A DNA stretch of 64,000 nucleotides from Parvularcula sp. IMCC14364 (GTDB taxonomy: Bacteria > Pseudomonadota > Alphaproteobacteria > Caulobacterales > Parvularculaceae). A program made the position numbers and the translations under genes. The notes under the pieces are model-generated. The model worked only from the letters and a program-made list of their open reading frames with translations, did no database searches and was not told the origin of the DNA. Each line of letters begins with the position of its first letter. The stretch's first letter is position 1. The DNA lies in NCBI RefSeq assembly GCF_030758415.1, contig NZ_CP132334.1:3297118-3361117 (forward strand). The letters run 5' to 3'. This document shows positions 1 through 7,912 of the stretch, in pieces.

Positions 1-1199
1 GCCACACGGCAGGCGACCGCGCTCATGGAGCGGGCAATATCATCGGACAGATTGATAACCCGGGAGGATTTGACGCCTGCTGCCGGCTCCAGTTCATAAA
101 GCGTGACGACAGGGCCAGGGCGTACATTGATAATTTCACCGCGCACGCCGAAATCTGCCAGCACTGTTTCCAGCATACGCGCATTCTGCTCCAGTGCTTC
201 GTCAGAGACTTCCAGAAGATTACCGGGGTCAGGCTTTGCCAGAAGGTTCAATGGGGGCAGGCGATAATCTTCTGCGCTGAAGGCAGGAAACTCCGGTTGG
301 AGCTCGGCGCGTTCACGCTTGCTGCTTTTTTTCTTTTTCTCTTTGCGGATGATCCGGCGTTGCGCAGCGGGAGATAAGTGTTCTTCTTCGAGCTCCTCTT
401 CATCGGCAGCGCTTTCTTCGACAAGGCTCAAGTGGCTGCCGATTTCCTCTTCCTCATCTGCTTCCAGTTCTTCTTCAATGTCATCCTCGACATCCCGCTC
501 TCCGCGCATTTCTTCAAAGCGTGCCATGTGCCATGCAGCAAGTTGTTCTGCCCGATAGCGGATTTCATCACCAATAATCATAGCGGCTTCCATGCCCGCC
601 TCAATGTGATCGCGCCGGACCCCGCAGGCAAAACATGTCAAAAAAGCGCTAAGGGCAAGATACAGACCGGAAGCAATAATGATTGCGCCGGGGATCCCAA
701 TCATGCGCAGGGGCGCGGCAAGTAGCGCGGAAGCGCCATCCCCCAGAAGGCCGCCCATGCCGACCCGGAATGGCCAGTCTATTGTGAGCGGCAGGCCGCC
801 TGCAAAGCCAGCCATACACAAAACGCCGAGGCCCCAGGCAAAAAAGCGCCACCAGGCACGCGCTGGTGTTGTTTCCGGCGCGCCATGGAAAAACGCATTG
901 GTGCCCCATACTGCCAGTGTTACAGGCAGCAAAAGCGCGGCTCCGCCCATCAGTTGCAGCATGAAGTCTGCTGTATTGGCTCCGACAGAACCAAAAAGAT
1001 TGCGCACGTCACGGACAGTGGCGTTGTTCAGGCTGGGGTCACTGACAGAATAGCTGATGACTGAAACAAGCAGCATTATCGCCAGTAGGATGAGTGAGGC
1101 ACCACCGGCGCGCATAATAAGCGCGCGCACAGCCTGTCCAGCCATTACCAGGGCAGGCGTCTCGTAGCTTCCGCGATGGGCGCTGGCAGTTCGACTCAT
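1..1199 (-). CDS. ftsK: DNA translocase FtsK, N-terminal part (cut by window edge)
   Basis: Reading leftwards from the ATG at 1199, an open frame of about 399 codons runs off the window without a stop. The first ~190 residues hold about four hydrophobic segments, which fits the FtsK septal membrane domain. A very acidic, Glu-rich linker follows (around residues 225-275). The last ~80 residues carry the conserved start of the translocase module, with motifs such as GVRGEIINVRPGPVVTLYEL and VINLSDDIARSMSA. The RecA-like motor and the gamma domain lie beyond the edge. FtsK anchors at the division septum and pumps chromosome termini apart so that XerCD can resolve dimers. It is divergent from the mscS-like gene, with a 220-bp shared upstream region. 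Identification is secure from these motifs; only completeness is unknown. Confidence 0.95.
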   Translation of the reverse strand, partial: MSRTASAHRGSYETPALVMAGQAVRALIMRAGGASLILLAIMLLVSVISYSVSDPSLNNATVRDVRNLFGSVGANTADFMLQLMGGAALLLPVTLAVWGTNAFFHGAPETTPARAWWRFFAWGLGVLCMAGFAGGLPLTIDWPFRVGMGGLLGDGASALLAAPLRMIGIPGAIIIASGLYLALSAFLTCFACGVRRDHIEAGMEAAMIIGDEIRYRAEQLAAWHMARFEEMRGERDVEDDIEEELEADEEEEIGSHLSLVEESAADEEELEEEHLSPAAQRRIIRKEKKKKSSKRERAELQPEFPAFSAEDYRLPPLNLLAKPDPGNLLEVSDEALEQNARMLETVLADFGVRGEIINVRPGPVVTLYELEPAAGVKSSRVINLSDDIARSMSAVACRV

Positions 1200-1272
1200 A
1201 AAAATGTTTACGTTCAGGCAGCAATTATTACCAAATCATTGATGACATCCTGCCAAAGAGTTGCAAACAAAA

Positions 1273-1290
1273 GGTTAACGCCGGTTAACG
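1273..1290. promoter_or_regulatory. Twin GGTTAACG repeats in ftsK/mscS divergent promoter region
   Basis: Two copies of GGTTAACG begin exactly 10 bp apart, each containing the palindrome GTTAAC. They lie about 75-90 bp upstream of ftsK. TTAAC is the half-site of the alphaproteobacterial cell-cycle regulator CtrA, but the spacing between the TTAA cores is 6 bp, whereas the CtrA consensus has 7. The site is therefore a candidate operator only. Confidence 0.3.
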
Positions 1291-1419
1291 AATTGCTGCC
1301 CAACAAAGTGTCTGTTCATGCAAACGGGACGGCGCGCCTCTTTTTTGCCATATTTGATTCACAACAGCGTTATCGTGAATGCGGGATATTTTTCCTGCTC
1401 AAGAAGAGGAGGATGTAAA

Positions 1420-2250
1420 ATGAACGAATTTTTTGAAAATCTGGATATCAACCAATATCTGCCCGGCGCCATTGCCTGGGGCACAAATCTTCTCCTGGCC
1501 ATTTTGATACTGATCCTCGGCCTGTGGATTGCGGGCCGGGTTGCGAAATTCGTGCGTGGGATAGGTGAAAAGCATGAGAAGCTGGACGATACGCTGTTCC
1601 GGTTCCTTGGCAGCATTGCCAAATATATCATTCTGGCATTTGTCTTTATCGCCGTCCTGAACCGCTTTGGGGTTGAGACCACTTCCATCGTGGCGCTTCT
1701 TGGGGCCGCTGGCTTGGCTGTTGGCCTTGCCTTGCAGGGCGCTCTCTCCAATCTTGCAGCTGGCGTCATGTTGCTGATTTTTCGCCCGTACAAGGCCGGA
1801 GACTTCGTGGAGGCCGCCGGCAAGTTTGGTAATGTGACGGAAATTGATCTGTTTACGACAATTATGCAGACCTTTGATAATCAGCATATTATTATTCCCA
1901 ACAGCCAGATATGGGGTGAGCAGATTATCAACCACAGCCATCACCCTGTGCGCGGCGTCGAAATGCATTTTGGTATTGCCTATGGCGAGAAGATTGACGC
2001 TGCCAAAGAGGTAATACTGGGCGTGCTGCGTGATCATCCGCATATATTGACTGATCCGGCGCCATTCGTTGAAGTGGAAACCCTCAACGATTCTTCAGTT
2101 GATTTTCTGGTGCGCCCTTTCTGCAAAGGTGAACATTATTTCGATGTTCTTTATTCTGTGCCTGAGCAGGTGAAGAAAGCACTTGATGCAGCGGATATCG
2201 AAATTCCGTTCCCGCATCAAAAAGTCATTCTGTTCAAAGGCGATGCCTGA
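1420..2250 (+). CDS. Small-conductance mechanosensitive channel, MscS family
   Basis: A 276-residue protein with three N-terminal hydrophobic segments (roughly residues 15-40, 65-85 and 90-115). The third is rich in Gly/Ala and includes GAAGLAVGLALQGALSNLAA, the pore-lining TM3 signature of MscS. The beta domain follows (FRPYKAGDFVEAAGKFGNVTEI and IIPNSQIWGEQIINHS), then the C-terminal alpha/beta domain. The length is close to E. coli MscS (286). The start at 1420 is chosen because an AGAGGAGG ribosome site lies just upstream; a longer reading from 1318 has no such support and no family match. The channel sits in the inner membrane and opens on hypo-osmotic shock to release solutes. The gene appears monocistronic, divergent from ftsK and convergent with the acyltransferase gene that ends 4 bp later. 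Confidence 0.93.
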   Translation: MNEFFENLDINQYLPGAIAWGTNLLLAILILILGLWIAGRVAKFVRGIGEKHEKLDDTLFRFLGSIAKYIILAFVFIAVLNRFGVETTSIVALLGAAGLAVGLALQGALSNLAAGVMLLIFRPYKAGDFVEAAGKFGNVTEIDLFTTIMQTFDNQHIIIPNSQIWGEQIINHSHHPVRGVEMHFGIAYGEKIDAAKEVILGVLRDHPHILTDPAPFVEVETLNDSSVDFLVRPFCKGEHYFDVLYSVPEQVKKALDAADIEIPFPHQKVILFKGDA

Positions 2251-2254
2251 TCTG

Positions 2255-3340
2255 CTAAGCGGAGCCAGCGCGGGCGGGCGCGAGGTTTTGCGTTGCCTCT
2301 GATACCTTGACCCTTTTCCAGCCTTGCCGGATTTTTCGCAGGGCTGGTTTTTCGATCAGGAATGTTACAGCGGTTGCCAGACCAAGACCCAGTATGGTTG
2401 CGCAAAGAATTGAAACCGCAACGCCGATCCCGTTCTCCTGCAGCCAGTTGATCAGGTAAAAGCCGATATTCTGGTGCACCAGATAGAGGCTGTAGGAAAT
2501 GGTGCCCAGAAACACCAATGGACGGCAGATAATGAACTTTAGTCGACCCGTGATCCCAAGCCAGAATACGCCCCAGAAACCTGCCTGAATAACAGCCGCC
2601 CATAACGGGGCGATGAGAAAGTTCGCGGCAATACTGCCGACCAGCACGGCCACAACAAGGCGGTCGCGTTGTCCGCTCCAGAGCAGATAGAAAGCGATGC
2701 CTGACAGGAAGAATGGTGCCCATTCCAGTATCAGCAGGTCATACAGAACATAAGCTAACGGATGATCCTTGAAGCCTGCAATTTCGGCGATCACGGCGAG
2801 TAAAAGCCAGCCAGCGCAGATGTGAGAGATTCCCCCAACCCAGCCGAGGCGGCATATCAAGGCCATCAGGATATAGAATTTCAGTTCGACATATAGTGTC
2901 CAGTACACTTCATCTACATGAGGCACACCAAAGAAGCGTTGGAACATGGTATAGTTCACGGCAATGTCGGAAGCAGGTAACATGGCGGAGGGCATTAGCA
3001 ACGCGGTTGCGATGATTGTCAGTGTAAGACACACCCAGTATGCCGGGAAAAGGCGCGAGAAACGCGAAACAGCAAAATCGGCCGTGCTCGAAACCCGCTC
3101 CAGAGTCATGAAAATGACAAAGCCTGAAATCATGAAAAACAGGCTGACCGGGATGACACCATAATACTTCAGTGTCTCCAGATTATCCGTTGCAGGCCAG
3201 AAAACTGGCGTTACATGCCCATACAGATGGTCATATAAAGGTAGAAAATGCACGAGTACGACTGCAAAGGCGGCAAGCCCGCGCAGGACATCCAGTTCTT
3301 CAAAGCGCGCAGGCTTATGGGCGGGCGTGTTTACAGACAT
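2255..3340 (-). CDS. Acyltransferase family 3 (OafA/YrhL-like) membrane protein
   Basis: A 361-residue protein with about ten hydrophobic segments. It opens with the family signature ELDVLRGLAAFAVVLVHF, in which the conserved Arg and the catalytic His (LVHF) are both present. It continues with SLFFMISGFVIFMTLERV, SRFSRLFPAYWVC and, near the end, ISYSLYLVHQNIG. Members move acetyl or other acyl groups across the inner membrane on to sugars of surface polysaccharides. OafA often carries a C-terminal SGNH domain. Here that domain is missing, and a separate SGNH hydrolase gene lies directly upstream and overlaps by 10 bp; the ribosome site AAGGAG sits inside that gene's end. The two are probably one operon and one functional pair. 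A paralogous pair lies at 36.4-39.0 kb. Confidence 0.9.
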   Translation of the reverse strand: MSVNTPAHKPARFEELDVLRGLAAFAVVLVHFLPLYDHLYGHVTPVFWPATDNLETLKYYGVIPVSLFFMISGFVIFMTLERVSSTADFAVSRFSRLFPAYWVCLTLTIIATALLMPSAMLPASDIAVNYTMFQRFFGVPHVDEVYWTLYVELKFYILMALICRLGWVGGISHICAGWLLLAVIAEIAGFKDHPLAYVLYDLLILEWAPFFLSGIAFYLLWSGQRDRLVVAVLVGSIAANFLIAPLWAAVIQAGFWGVFWLGITGRLKFIICRPLVFLGTISYSLYLVHQNIGFYLINWLQENGIGVAVSILCATILGLGLATAVTFLIEKPALRKIRQGWKRVKVSEATQNLAPARAGSA

Positions 3341-4074
3341 GCTTGCTCCTTGAATGTGGTGCGCAGGACTTCACCAAAAATCGCGTATCCAGATCGGCTC
3401 AAATGGATGCCATCATTACGGAACAGGTCATCTTTAGGCTGGCCAGTTTCATCTACAAATCGCTGGTACCAGGCAAGGCGGGTGCAGTTTTCATGGGCAG
3501 CGCAAACCGTATCAGCTTTCTGGTTCAGCTCACGAATGACCGGATTTAATCTCTTGTAATCCATCAGTGTGAATATGGGAGTTACTGGCAGGGCCTCTCC
3601 CAGAAATACCTGTTGTTCTTTGTATTGACTGATGAGTTGATCAAGATACGCCGCCACCTCGTCGGGTTGCGCTCCATAGGCAAGGTCATTGATCCCCAGA
3701 TTGATAGCGACACAGGCTCCCTTGCGGGTAAAGCTGAGTTGCTCGAATTCATGCACAAGCCAGCCAGCCCGTTCACCGCCTACAGCGACATTAAGTACCT
3801 TGTCTGCAATATCCGACACATCATGCCCGGCAAACATGCTGTCCCCAACCAGGTAAACACTGGCTCCGCCACGCTGTTCATCATGCCACTCGGCTTCGCC
3901 ATACGTTGTCTGGCGGTGGAGCGAGAAATATTGCTGCTCCCCCGGCAATCCGAGGGTTTCAGAAATTGCATAAGCTTTTTCCGGCGTATGCAGAATGACT
4001 CCGAGAAGGAACGCCAATATCAGTGCAAGAACACTTGGATAAAGCGTTGAGCGTGAAATTTTCAGACCACTCAT
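3331..4074 (-). CDS. SGNH/GDSL-type hydrolase, exported or membrane-anchored
   Basis: A 247-residue protein from the ATG at 4074. A GTG at 4086 would add four residues, but the GGAAG motif upstream is placed correctly only for 4074. An N-terminal hydrophobic stretch (residues ~8-25) suggests a signal anchor. The catalytic blocks of the SGNH fold are visible: block I VYLVGDSMFAG (nucleophile Ser), block III NLGINDL (Asn) and block V NDGIHLSRSGYA (Asp and His). Such enzymes act as esterases or acyl carriers in periplasmic O-acetylation. The stop overlaps the start region of the downstream acyltransferase-3 gene, so the pair is probably translationally coupled and may do the work of a two-domain OafA. 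The substrate is unknown. Confidence 0.85.
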   Translation of the reverse strand: MSGLKISRSTLYPSVLALILAFLLGVILHTPEKAYAISETLGLPGEQQYFSLHRQTTYGEAEWHDEQRGGASVYLVGDSMFAGHDVSDIADKVLNVAVGGERAGWLVHEFEQLSFTRKGACVAINLGINDLAYGAQPDEVAAYLDQLISQYKEQQVFLGEALPVTPIFTLMDYKRLNPVIRELNQKADTVCAAHENCTRLAWYQRFVDETGQPKDDLFRNDGIHLSRSGYAIFGEVLRTTFKEQACL

Positions 4075-4291
4075 GATGGTTACCACTTCCTTAACAGTAC
4101 ACGCTTATACTTTGCCACAAGGGGGTTAAAATCCGATTGAGTGCGATATTGCGCGCGCGTGACCGACACGCCTGGATTTTCTCCATGTTTAAGAAATCAG
4201 AAACACAACTAGCCCCGCTGACAAAGCGCTGGACCGTATGTGAGTGACGCTTATAAAGGCGCCCATAAGTCACAACCATAAAGGAGCGACC

Positions 4292-5107
4292 ATGAGTGAG
4301 AACGAGTTTCCAGCAGGAGATCTCTTGAAGGGCAAACGCGGGCTGATCATGGGGGTTGCGAACAAGAACTCCATCGCCTGGGCAATCGCCCAACAGCTTC
4401 ATGCACAAGGGGCGGAACTTGCCTTCACCTATGTCGGTGAGGCGCTTGAGCGCCGGGTCCGCCCGTTGGCCGAGAGCCTTAATGCGCCGGTTATTCTCGA
4501 TTGTGACGTGACAGATGACGCCTCTATGGCAGCCACCTTCAAGGCTATTGAAGATCAGTGGGGCAGCATGGACTTCCTTGTCCATTCTATCGCCTTTGCT
4601 GACAAAGATGCCCTGAAGGGCTCTTTCGTGGAAAATACGAGCCGGGATGTCTTCAAGAGAGCCATGGATGTGTCTGCATTTTCCTTTGTTGACGCGGCCA
4701 ACCGTGCCTCAAAGCTGATGCCAGCAGGCGGCTCCATGATAACGCTCACCTATCTGGGGTCAGAACGGGTCATCCCGAATTATAATGTCATGGGGGTGGC
4801 CAAGGCCGCGTTGGAAGCTGCCACCCGCTATATCGCACGCGATCTTGGTCCCAAAGGCATTCGCGTTAATGCTATTTCGGCTGGTGCCATCAAGACATTG
4901 TCACTGGGGGGTATTTCTGGTGCACGCAGTCTCTTGTCAGAGGGCAAGGCATGGGCGCCGATGCGCGAGAATACTGACCCTGCTGGTGTTGCCGGCGCGG
5001 CACTTTACCTCCTGTCTGATCTTGGTAAGTCCTGCACTGGCGAAACGCATCACGTGGATGCCGGCTTTCATATTGTCGGGATGCCTGAAGAGCCGGACGC
5101 AGAGTAA
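4292..5107 (+). CDS. fabI: Enoyl-[acyl-carrier-protein] reductase (NADH), FabI
   Basis: A 271-residue classical FabI that catalyses the last reduction step of each fatty-acid elongation cycle. The nucleotide-binding segment GVANKNSIAWAIAQ and the catalytic Tyr-x6-Lys pair (YNVMGVAK, preceded by TYLGSERV) are intact. ATG 4292 is taken because AAGGAG lies 5 bp upstream; the upstream reading from 4244 has no family match. The C-terminal GETHHVDAGFHIVGMP is typical. A strong intrinsic terminator follows the gene, and it is transcribed away from the SGNH gene, so it looks monocistronic. FabI is the triclosan-sensitive isozyme in other bacteria. Confidence 0.96.
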   Translation: MSENEFPAGDLLKGKRGLIMGVANKNSIAWAIAQQLHAQGAELAFTYVGEALERRVRPLAESLNAPVILDCDVTDDASMAATFKAIEDQWGSMDFLVHSIAFADKDALKGSFVENTSRDVFKRAMDVSAFSFVDAANRASKLMPAGGSMITLTYLGSERVIPNYNVMGVAKAALEAATRYIARDLGPKGIRVNAISAGAIKTLSLGGISGARSLLSEGKAWAPMRENTDPAGVAGAALYLLSDLGKSCTGETHHVDAGFHIVGMPEEPDAE

Positions 5108-5158
5108 CAACGTCTCTCGCAGTCAAGTTATTCGCGCCTTGGTATGGCGTTACTCATT

Positions 5159-5196
5159 AAGAAGGCCTGCCAGAGAATTGGCAGGCCTTCTTCTTT
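5159..5196 (+). terminator. Intrinsic terminator downstream of fabI
   Basis: A perfect 14-bp inverted repeat (5159-5172 with 5179-5192, 6-base loop) followed by a pyrimidine-rich CTTCTTT tract. It lies between convergent fabI and amtB. It may also slow transcription from the amtB side, although no clear T-run exists in that direction. Confidence 0.85.
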
Positions 5197-5231
5197 GCCC
5201 GTTTTACAGGGTTAACGTCGCATAAAGCCGC

Positions 5232-6551
5232 TTACTCAGCCAGGGCAGGAGCTTGCTGGCCGGGTGTAAATTCGGGATAGCCCGGTTGGCCAAGTTCTGC
5301 GTTGTCGAGGCCCGAATCTTCATCCTCTTCGCTCGCGCGAATGCCGATTGTGTACTTTAACAGCATCCAGGCGATGAAACTGACGGCGAAAACAAACACC
5401 GCGTTTGCAACAATGCCCACGCCCTGACCAACAAAGGTTGCATCCGGGTTAGTGAATGGCACGACGATAGTACCCCAGATACCGCAGACAAGGTGCGCCG
5501 GGATGGCGCCCACCACGTCATCAATCCGCGCTGCTTCCAGCAACGGTGTTGCCAGGAAGATCAGCCCGCCGCCAACGGCACCGATCATGGCTGCTTGCCA
5601 GACTTGTGGCATCAAAGGTTCGGCCGTGATAGCGACCAGCCCTCCGATCGCGCCGTTCAGTACCATGGGCAAGTCAATCTTGCCTTTGAGTAACGTGCAC
5701 AGAACAACGACAGTGATGACGCCTGAAGCAGCTGCTGTATTGGTGTTTACAAAGATGTTTGACACAGAAATCGCATCATCTACGGAGCCAAGTGCCAGTT
5801 GCGAGCCACCATTGAAACCGAACCAGCCAAGCCAGAGGATGAAAACCCCCAGGGTTGCCAGCGGCATGGAGGAGCCGTGGAAAGTTACAATTTTGCCGTC
5901 TGTAGTATATTTGCCTTTGCGCGGTCCCAGCGCAATCGCACCAGCCAGTGCCGCCCAGCCGCCTGTTGCGTGCACGAGTGTTGAGCCGGCAAAGTCGGAG
6001 AACCCGTAACGGGAGTCCAGCCAGCCGCCACCCCATTCCCAGGATGCCTGAATGGGATATATGAGTCCTGTCAGCAATGCTGTGAACAAGAAGAAAGGCC
6101 ATAGGCGGATGCGCTCCGCGAGAGTGCCCGAAACAATGGACGCCGCGGTTGCCACAAACACCATCTGGAAGAACCAGTCAGACGAGGCTGAATAACCTGT
6201 CGTCAGGGCTTCTGAGTCATCAGCGCTCCATGGCGTGAGTGTCCCAATCCAGCCGCCTTCGCTGCCGCCGTAAATGACATTGTAGCCTATCAGCCAGACC
6301 ATAATCGAGGCGATGGCGTAGAGCGTGATATTTTTCAGGCAGATTGTCGCCGCATTTTTGGACCGGACAGAACCTGCCTCAAGCATGGCGAAACCCGCCG
6401 CCATGAACATCACTACCATGCCCATAATCAGGAACAGGAGTGTGTTGAAGACAAAGGCCATGTCTGGCCCCACCGCTTCCTGTGCATGGGCCGTCCCGGC
6501 CGTCAACACCAGTGTGGGCGCAAGTACCCAGGTTAGTAATTTCAGTTTCAT
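5232..6551 (-). CDS. amtB: Ammonium transporter, Amt family
   Basis: A 439-residue protein with a cleavable signal peptide (MKLKLLTWVLAPTLVLTAGTAHA) followed by eleven or so transmembrane helices, as in AmtB. Typical family stretches are MFMAAGFAMLEAGSVRSKNA, DFAGSTLVHATGGWAAL (first conserved pore His) and GIWGTIVVPF. The cytoplasmic tail is acidic (EEDEDSGLDNAELGQ). The protein conducts ammonium across the inner membrane. AmtB genes are usually paired with glnK, the PII protein that plugs the channel, but none is present here. The gene has its own 240-bp upstream region, which contains a palindrome at 6661-6677. Confidence 0.95.
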   Translation of the reverse strand: MKLKLLTWVLAPTLVLTAGTAHAQEAVGPDMAFVFNTLLFLIMGMVVMFMAAGFAMLEAGSVRSKNAATICLKNITLYAIASIMVWLIGYNVIYGGSEGGWIGTLTPWSADDSEALTTGYSASSDWFFQMVFVATAASIVSGTLAERIRLWPFFLFTALLTGLIYPIQASWEWGGGWLDSRYGFSDFAGSTLVHATGGWAALAGAIALGPRKGKYTTDGKIVTFHGSSMPLATLGVFILWLGWFGFNGGSQLALGSVDDAISVSNIFVNTNTAAASGVITVVVLCTLLKGKIDLPMVLNGAIGGLVAITAEPLMPQVWQAAMIGAVGGGLIFLATPLLEAARIDDVVGAIPAHLVCGIWGTIVVPFTNPDATFVGQGVGIVANAVFVFAVSFIAWMLLKYTIGIRASEEDEDSGLDNAELGQPGYPEFTPGQQAPALAE

Positions 6552-6660
6552 CTCGTGATACCCCTCTTCAAAGGTTGCTTTTGTTTTTGGCGATTGGCCG
6601 TTGTTGTGTGGCCACCCGGAAGCAAAGGCTAAGACAGAAAATTGTGCGTCGCAACATTAA

Positions 6661-6677
6661 AAAGCATAATATGCTTT
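6661..6677. promoter_or_regulatory. 17-bp perfect palindrome upstream of amtB
   Basis: AAAGCATA, one central base, then TATGCTTT: a perfect 8+1+8 inverted repeat in an AT-rich stretch, 110 bp upstream of amtB and 115 bp upstream of the small divergent gene. It looks like an operator for a dimeric regulator. I found no sigma-54 promoter of the GG-N10-GC type nearby. Confidence 0.4.
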
Positions 6678-6791
6678 ATAGTTGGGTTATTTAGGGGTAT
6701 TCACTTTTTTCTTGCATCCAAGTCTTCCTTTTGGCATCTCATGATCTACGGGGCCAGCCGATAAAACGGGTACTAGTGTAGTGGGGTTTGC

Positions 6792-7067
6792 ATGTCAGAA
6801 GCTGAAGTTCTCAGCCTGTTAAGCGAAGATCTGGGAAACAGCCGCAGTCTGTTGCTTGGCTTTGGCGCCTTGGTGGGGCTCAGTATTGGCCTGTATGCGA
6901 TATCGACATTGCGAACTGTTGCGCGGCATCTCAGATCTTCTGGCCATGCCTTTCATCAGAGTACACGGCAGCAAAAGAGTGAATATGAGGATCACAAGGC
7001 GCGCGCGGCCAGGATTCGGCAAACTATGCAGCGGCGCAAAAGCAGCACCAACAGGTCTGTTCTTTAG
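6792..7067 (+). CDS. Small single-pass membrane protein, unknown function
   Basis: A 91-residue frame with one hydrophobic helix (about residues 19-39, LLLGFGALVGLSIGLYAIS). A strongly basic, polar cytoplasmic tail with many Arg, Lys and Gln follows and ends in KSSTNRSVL. The layout suggests an N-out anchor with a nucleic-acid- or membrane-hugging tail, but I do not recognise a family. It lies between divergent amtB and the convergent hemolysin III-like gene. A GTGGGG sequence precedes the ATG at a plausible distance. It is supported by the clean hydrophobicity profile and by lack of a competing frame; it could still be spurious. Confidence 0.55.
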   Translation: MSEAEVLSLLSEDLGNSRSLLLGFGALVGLSIGLYAISTLRTVARHLRSSGHAFHQSTRQQKSEYEDHKARAARIRQTMQRRKSSTNRSVL

Positions 7068-7114
7068 AAAACCGCAAGGGCGCTCTCGGCCTCCCAATCT
7101 GCGAAGTAAATCTC

Positions 7115-7792
7115 TTAAAGAACATATCCATATATGCTGACAAAATGGCAGATACTGCCTGCCAGAACGAAGACATGGAAGATGGTGTGTGTGAAAGCGC
7201 GCGACTTCCAGGCAAAGAACAAGGCACCAACAGTAAAACACAGTCCGCCAGCAATCAGCCAGGCAAAGCCAGGCGCAGGCAGTTTTGCCCATAACTCACC
7301 AATAACGAAAACACCCACCCAGCCCATGCCGAGATAACCGGCAAGTGATAGTACCTCATATTTTCTGGGATCAGATAGATGGCGTGCCAGAAATTTCAGT
7401 GTGATGCCAGCAATGGCCAAAACCCACACGGTCACCAGAATGATTGTGCCTGAAACAGGCGACAGCACCAGCAGGGCGAAAGGCGTGTAACTGCCAGCGA
7501 TCTTCAGGTAGATAGCGGAGTGGTCAATCGTTTCCAGAAAAGGCTGAAAGCGGGATCGGAATGCCCCGTGATACAGCGTTGAGCTGGCGTACAGCACAAG
7601 GGCGCTGACAGCAAAGATGGAAACTGCGGTGATCTCCGCAACACCACCACTGACAGCAGCTTTTGCGACGAGCAAAATCAATGCGAGGATGGCCAGAAGA
7701 ATGCCTATGCCATGACTGGCAGTATGCAGAATTTCTTCAAATGCGGTGTGCACGTCAGGAACGGCACGGCGCGTCAAGACCATTTCCTTCAC
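7115..7792 (-). CDS. Hemolysin III / YqfA (TrhA) family membrane protein
   Basis: A 225-residue protein with seven predicted membrane helices. The family's conserved His and acidic residues are present: EEILHTASHGIG near the N-terminus, STLYHGAF and ETIDHSAIYLKIAGSYTPF in the middle, and FHVFVLAGSICHF near the C-terminus. This is the bacterial branch of the PAQR/alkaline-ceramidase superfamily, whose His/Asp residues probably bind a metal. Despite the name, haemolytic activity is not established for most members; a role in membrane lipid homeostasis is reported for some. No operon partner is visible, since the next gene in the same direction (pnp) is separated by its own terminator. Confidence 0.9.
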   Translation of the reverse strand: MKEMVLTRRAVPDVHTAFEEILHTASHGIGILLAILALILLVAKAAVSGGVAEITAVSIFAVSALVLYASSTLYHGAFRSRFQPFLETIDHSAIYLKIAGSYTPFALLVLSPVSGTIILVTVWVLAIAGITLKFLARHLSDPRKYEVLSLAGYLGMGWVGVFVIGELWAKLPAPGFAWLIAGGLCFTVGALFFAWKSRAFTHTIFHVFVLAGSICHFVSIYGYVL

Positions 7793-7857
7793 TCCTTGAT
7801 GATCAGGCTAACATACAAAAGTTGCGCTGGCATTAAGGACTTTCTGTGGCGACAGGC

Positions 7858-7887
7858 ACAAAAAAGGCCGCTCAGTGGAGCGGCCTT
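7858..7887 (-). terminator. Intrinsic terminator of pnp
   Basis: On the minus strand, AAGGCCGCTC, a short loop and GAGCGGCCTT are followed by a run of six T. It lies 25 bp after the pnp stop codon. Confidence 0.88.
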
Positions 7888-7912
7888 CTGGTCAGATTAG
7901 AGGCGAAAGAGC

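Noticed and set aside
1399-2043. 214-codon frame opposite the MscS gene
   Set aside because: Shadow of a clear MscS coding region; no start signal or family features.
5493-5693. Small plus-strand frames within amtB
   Set aside because: Antisense shadows of membrane-helix codons.
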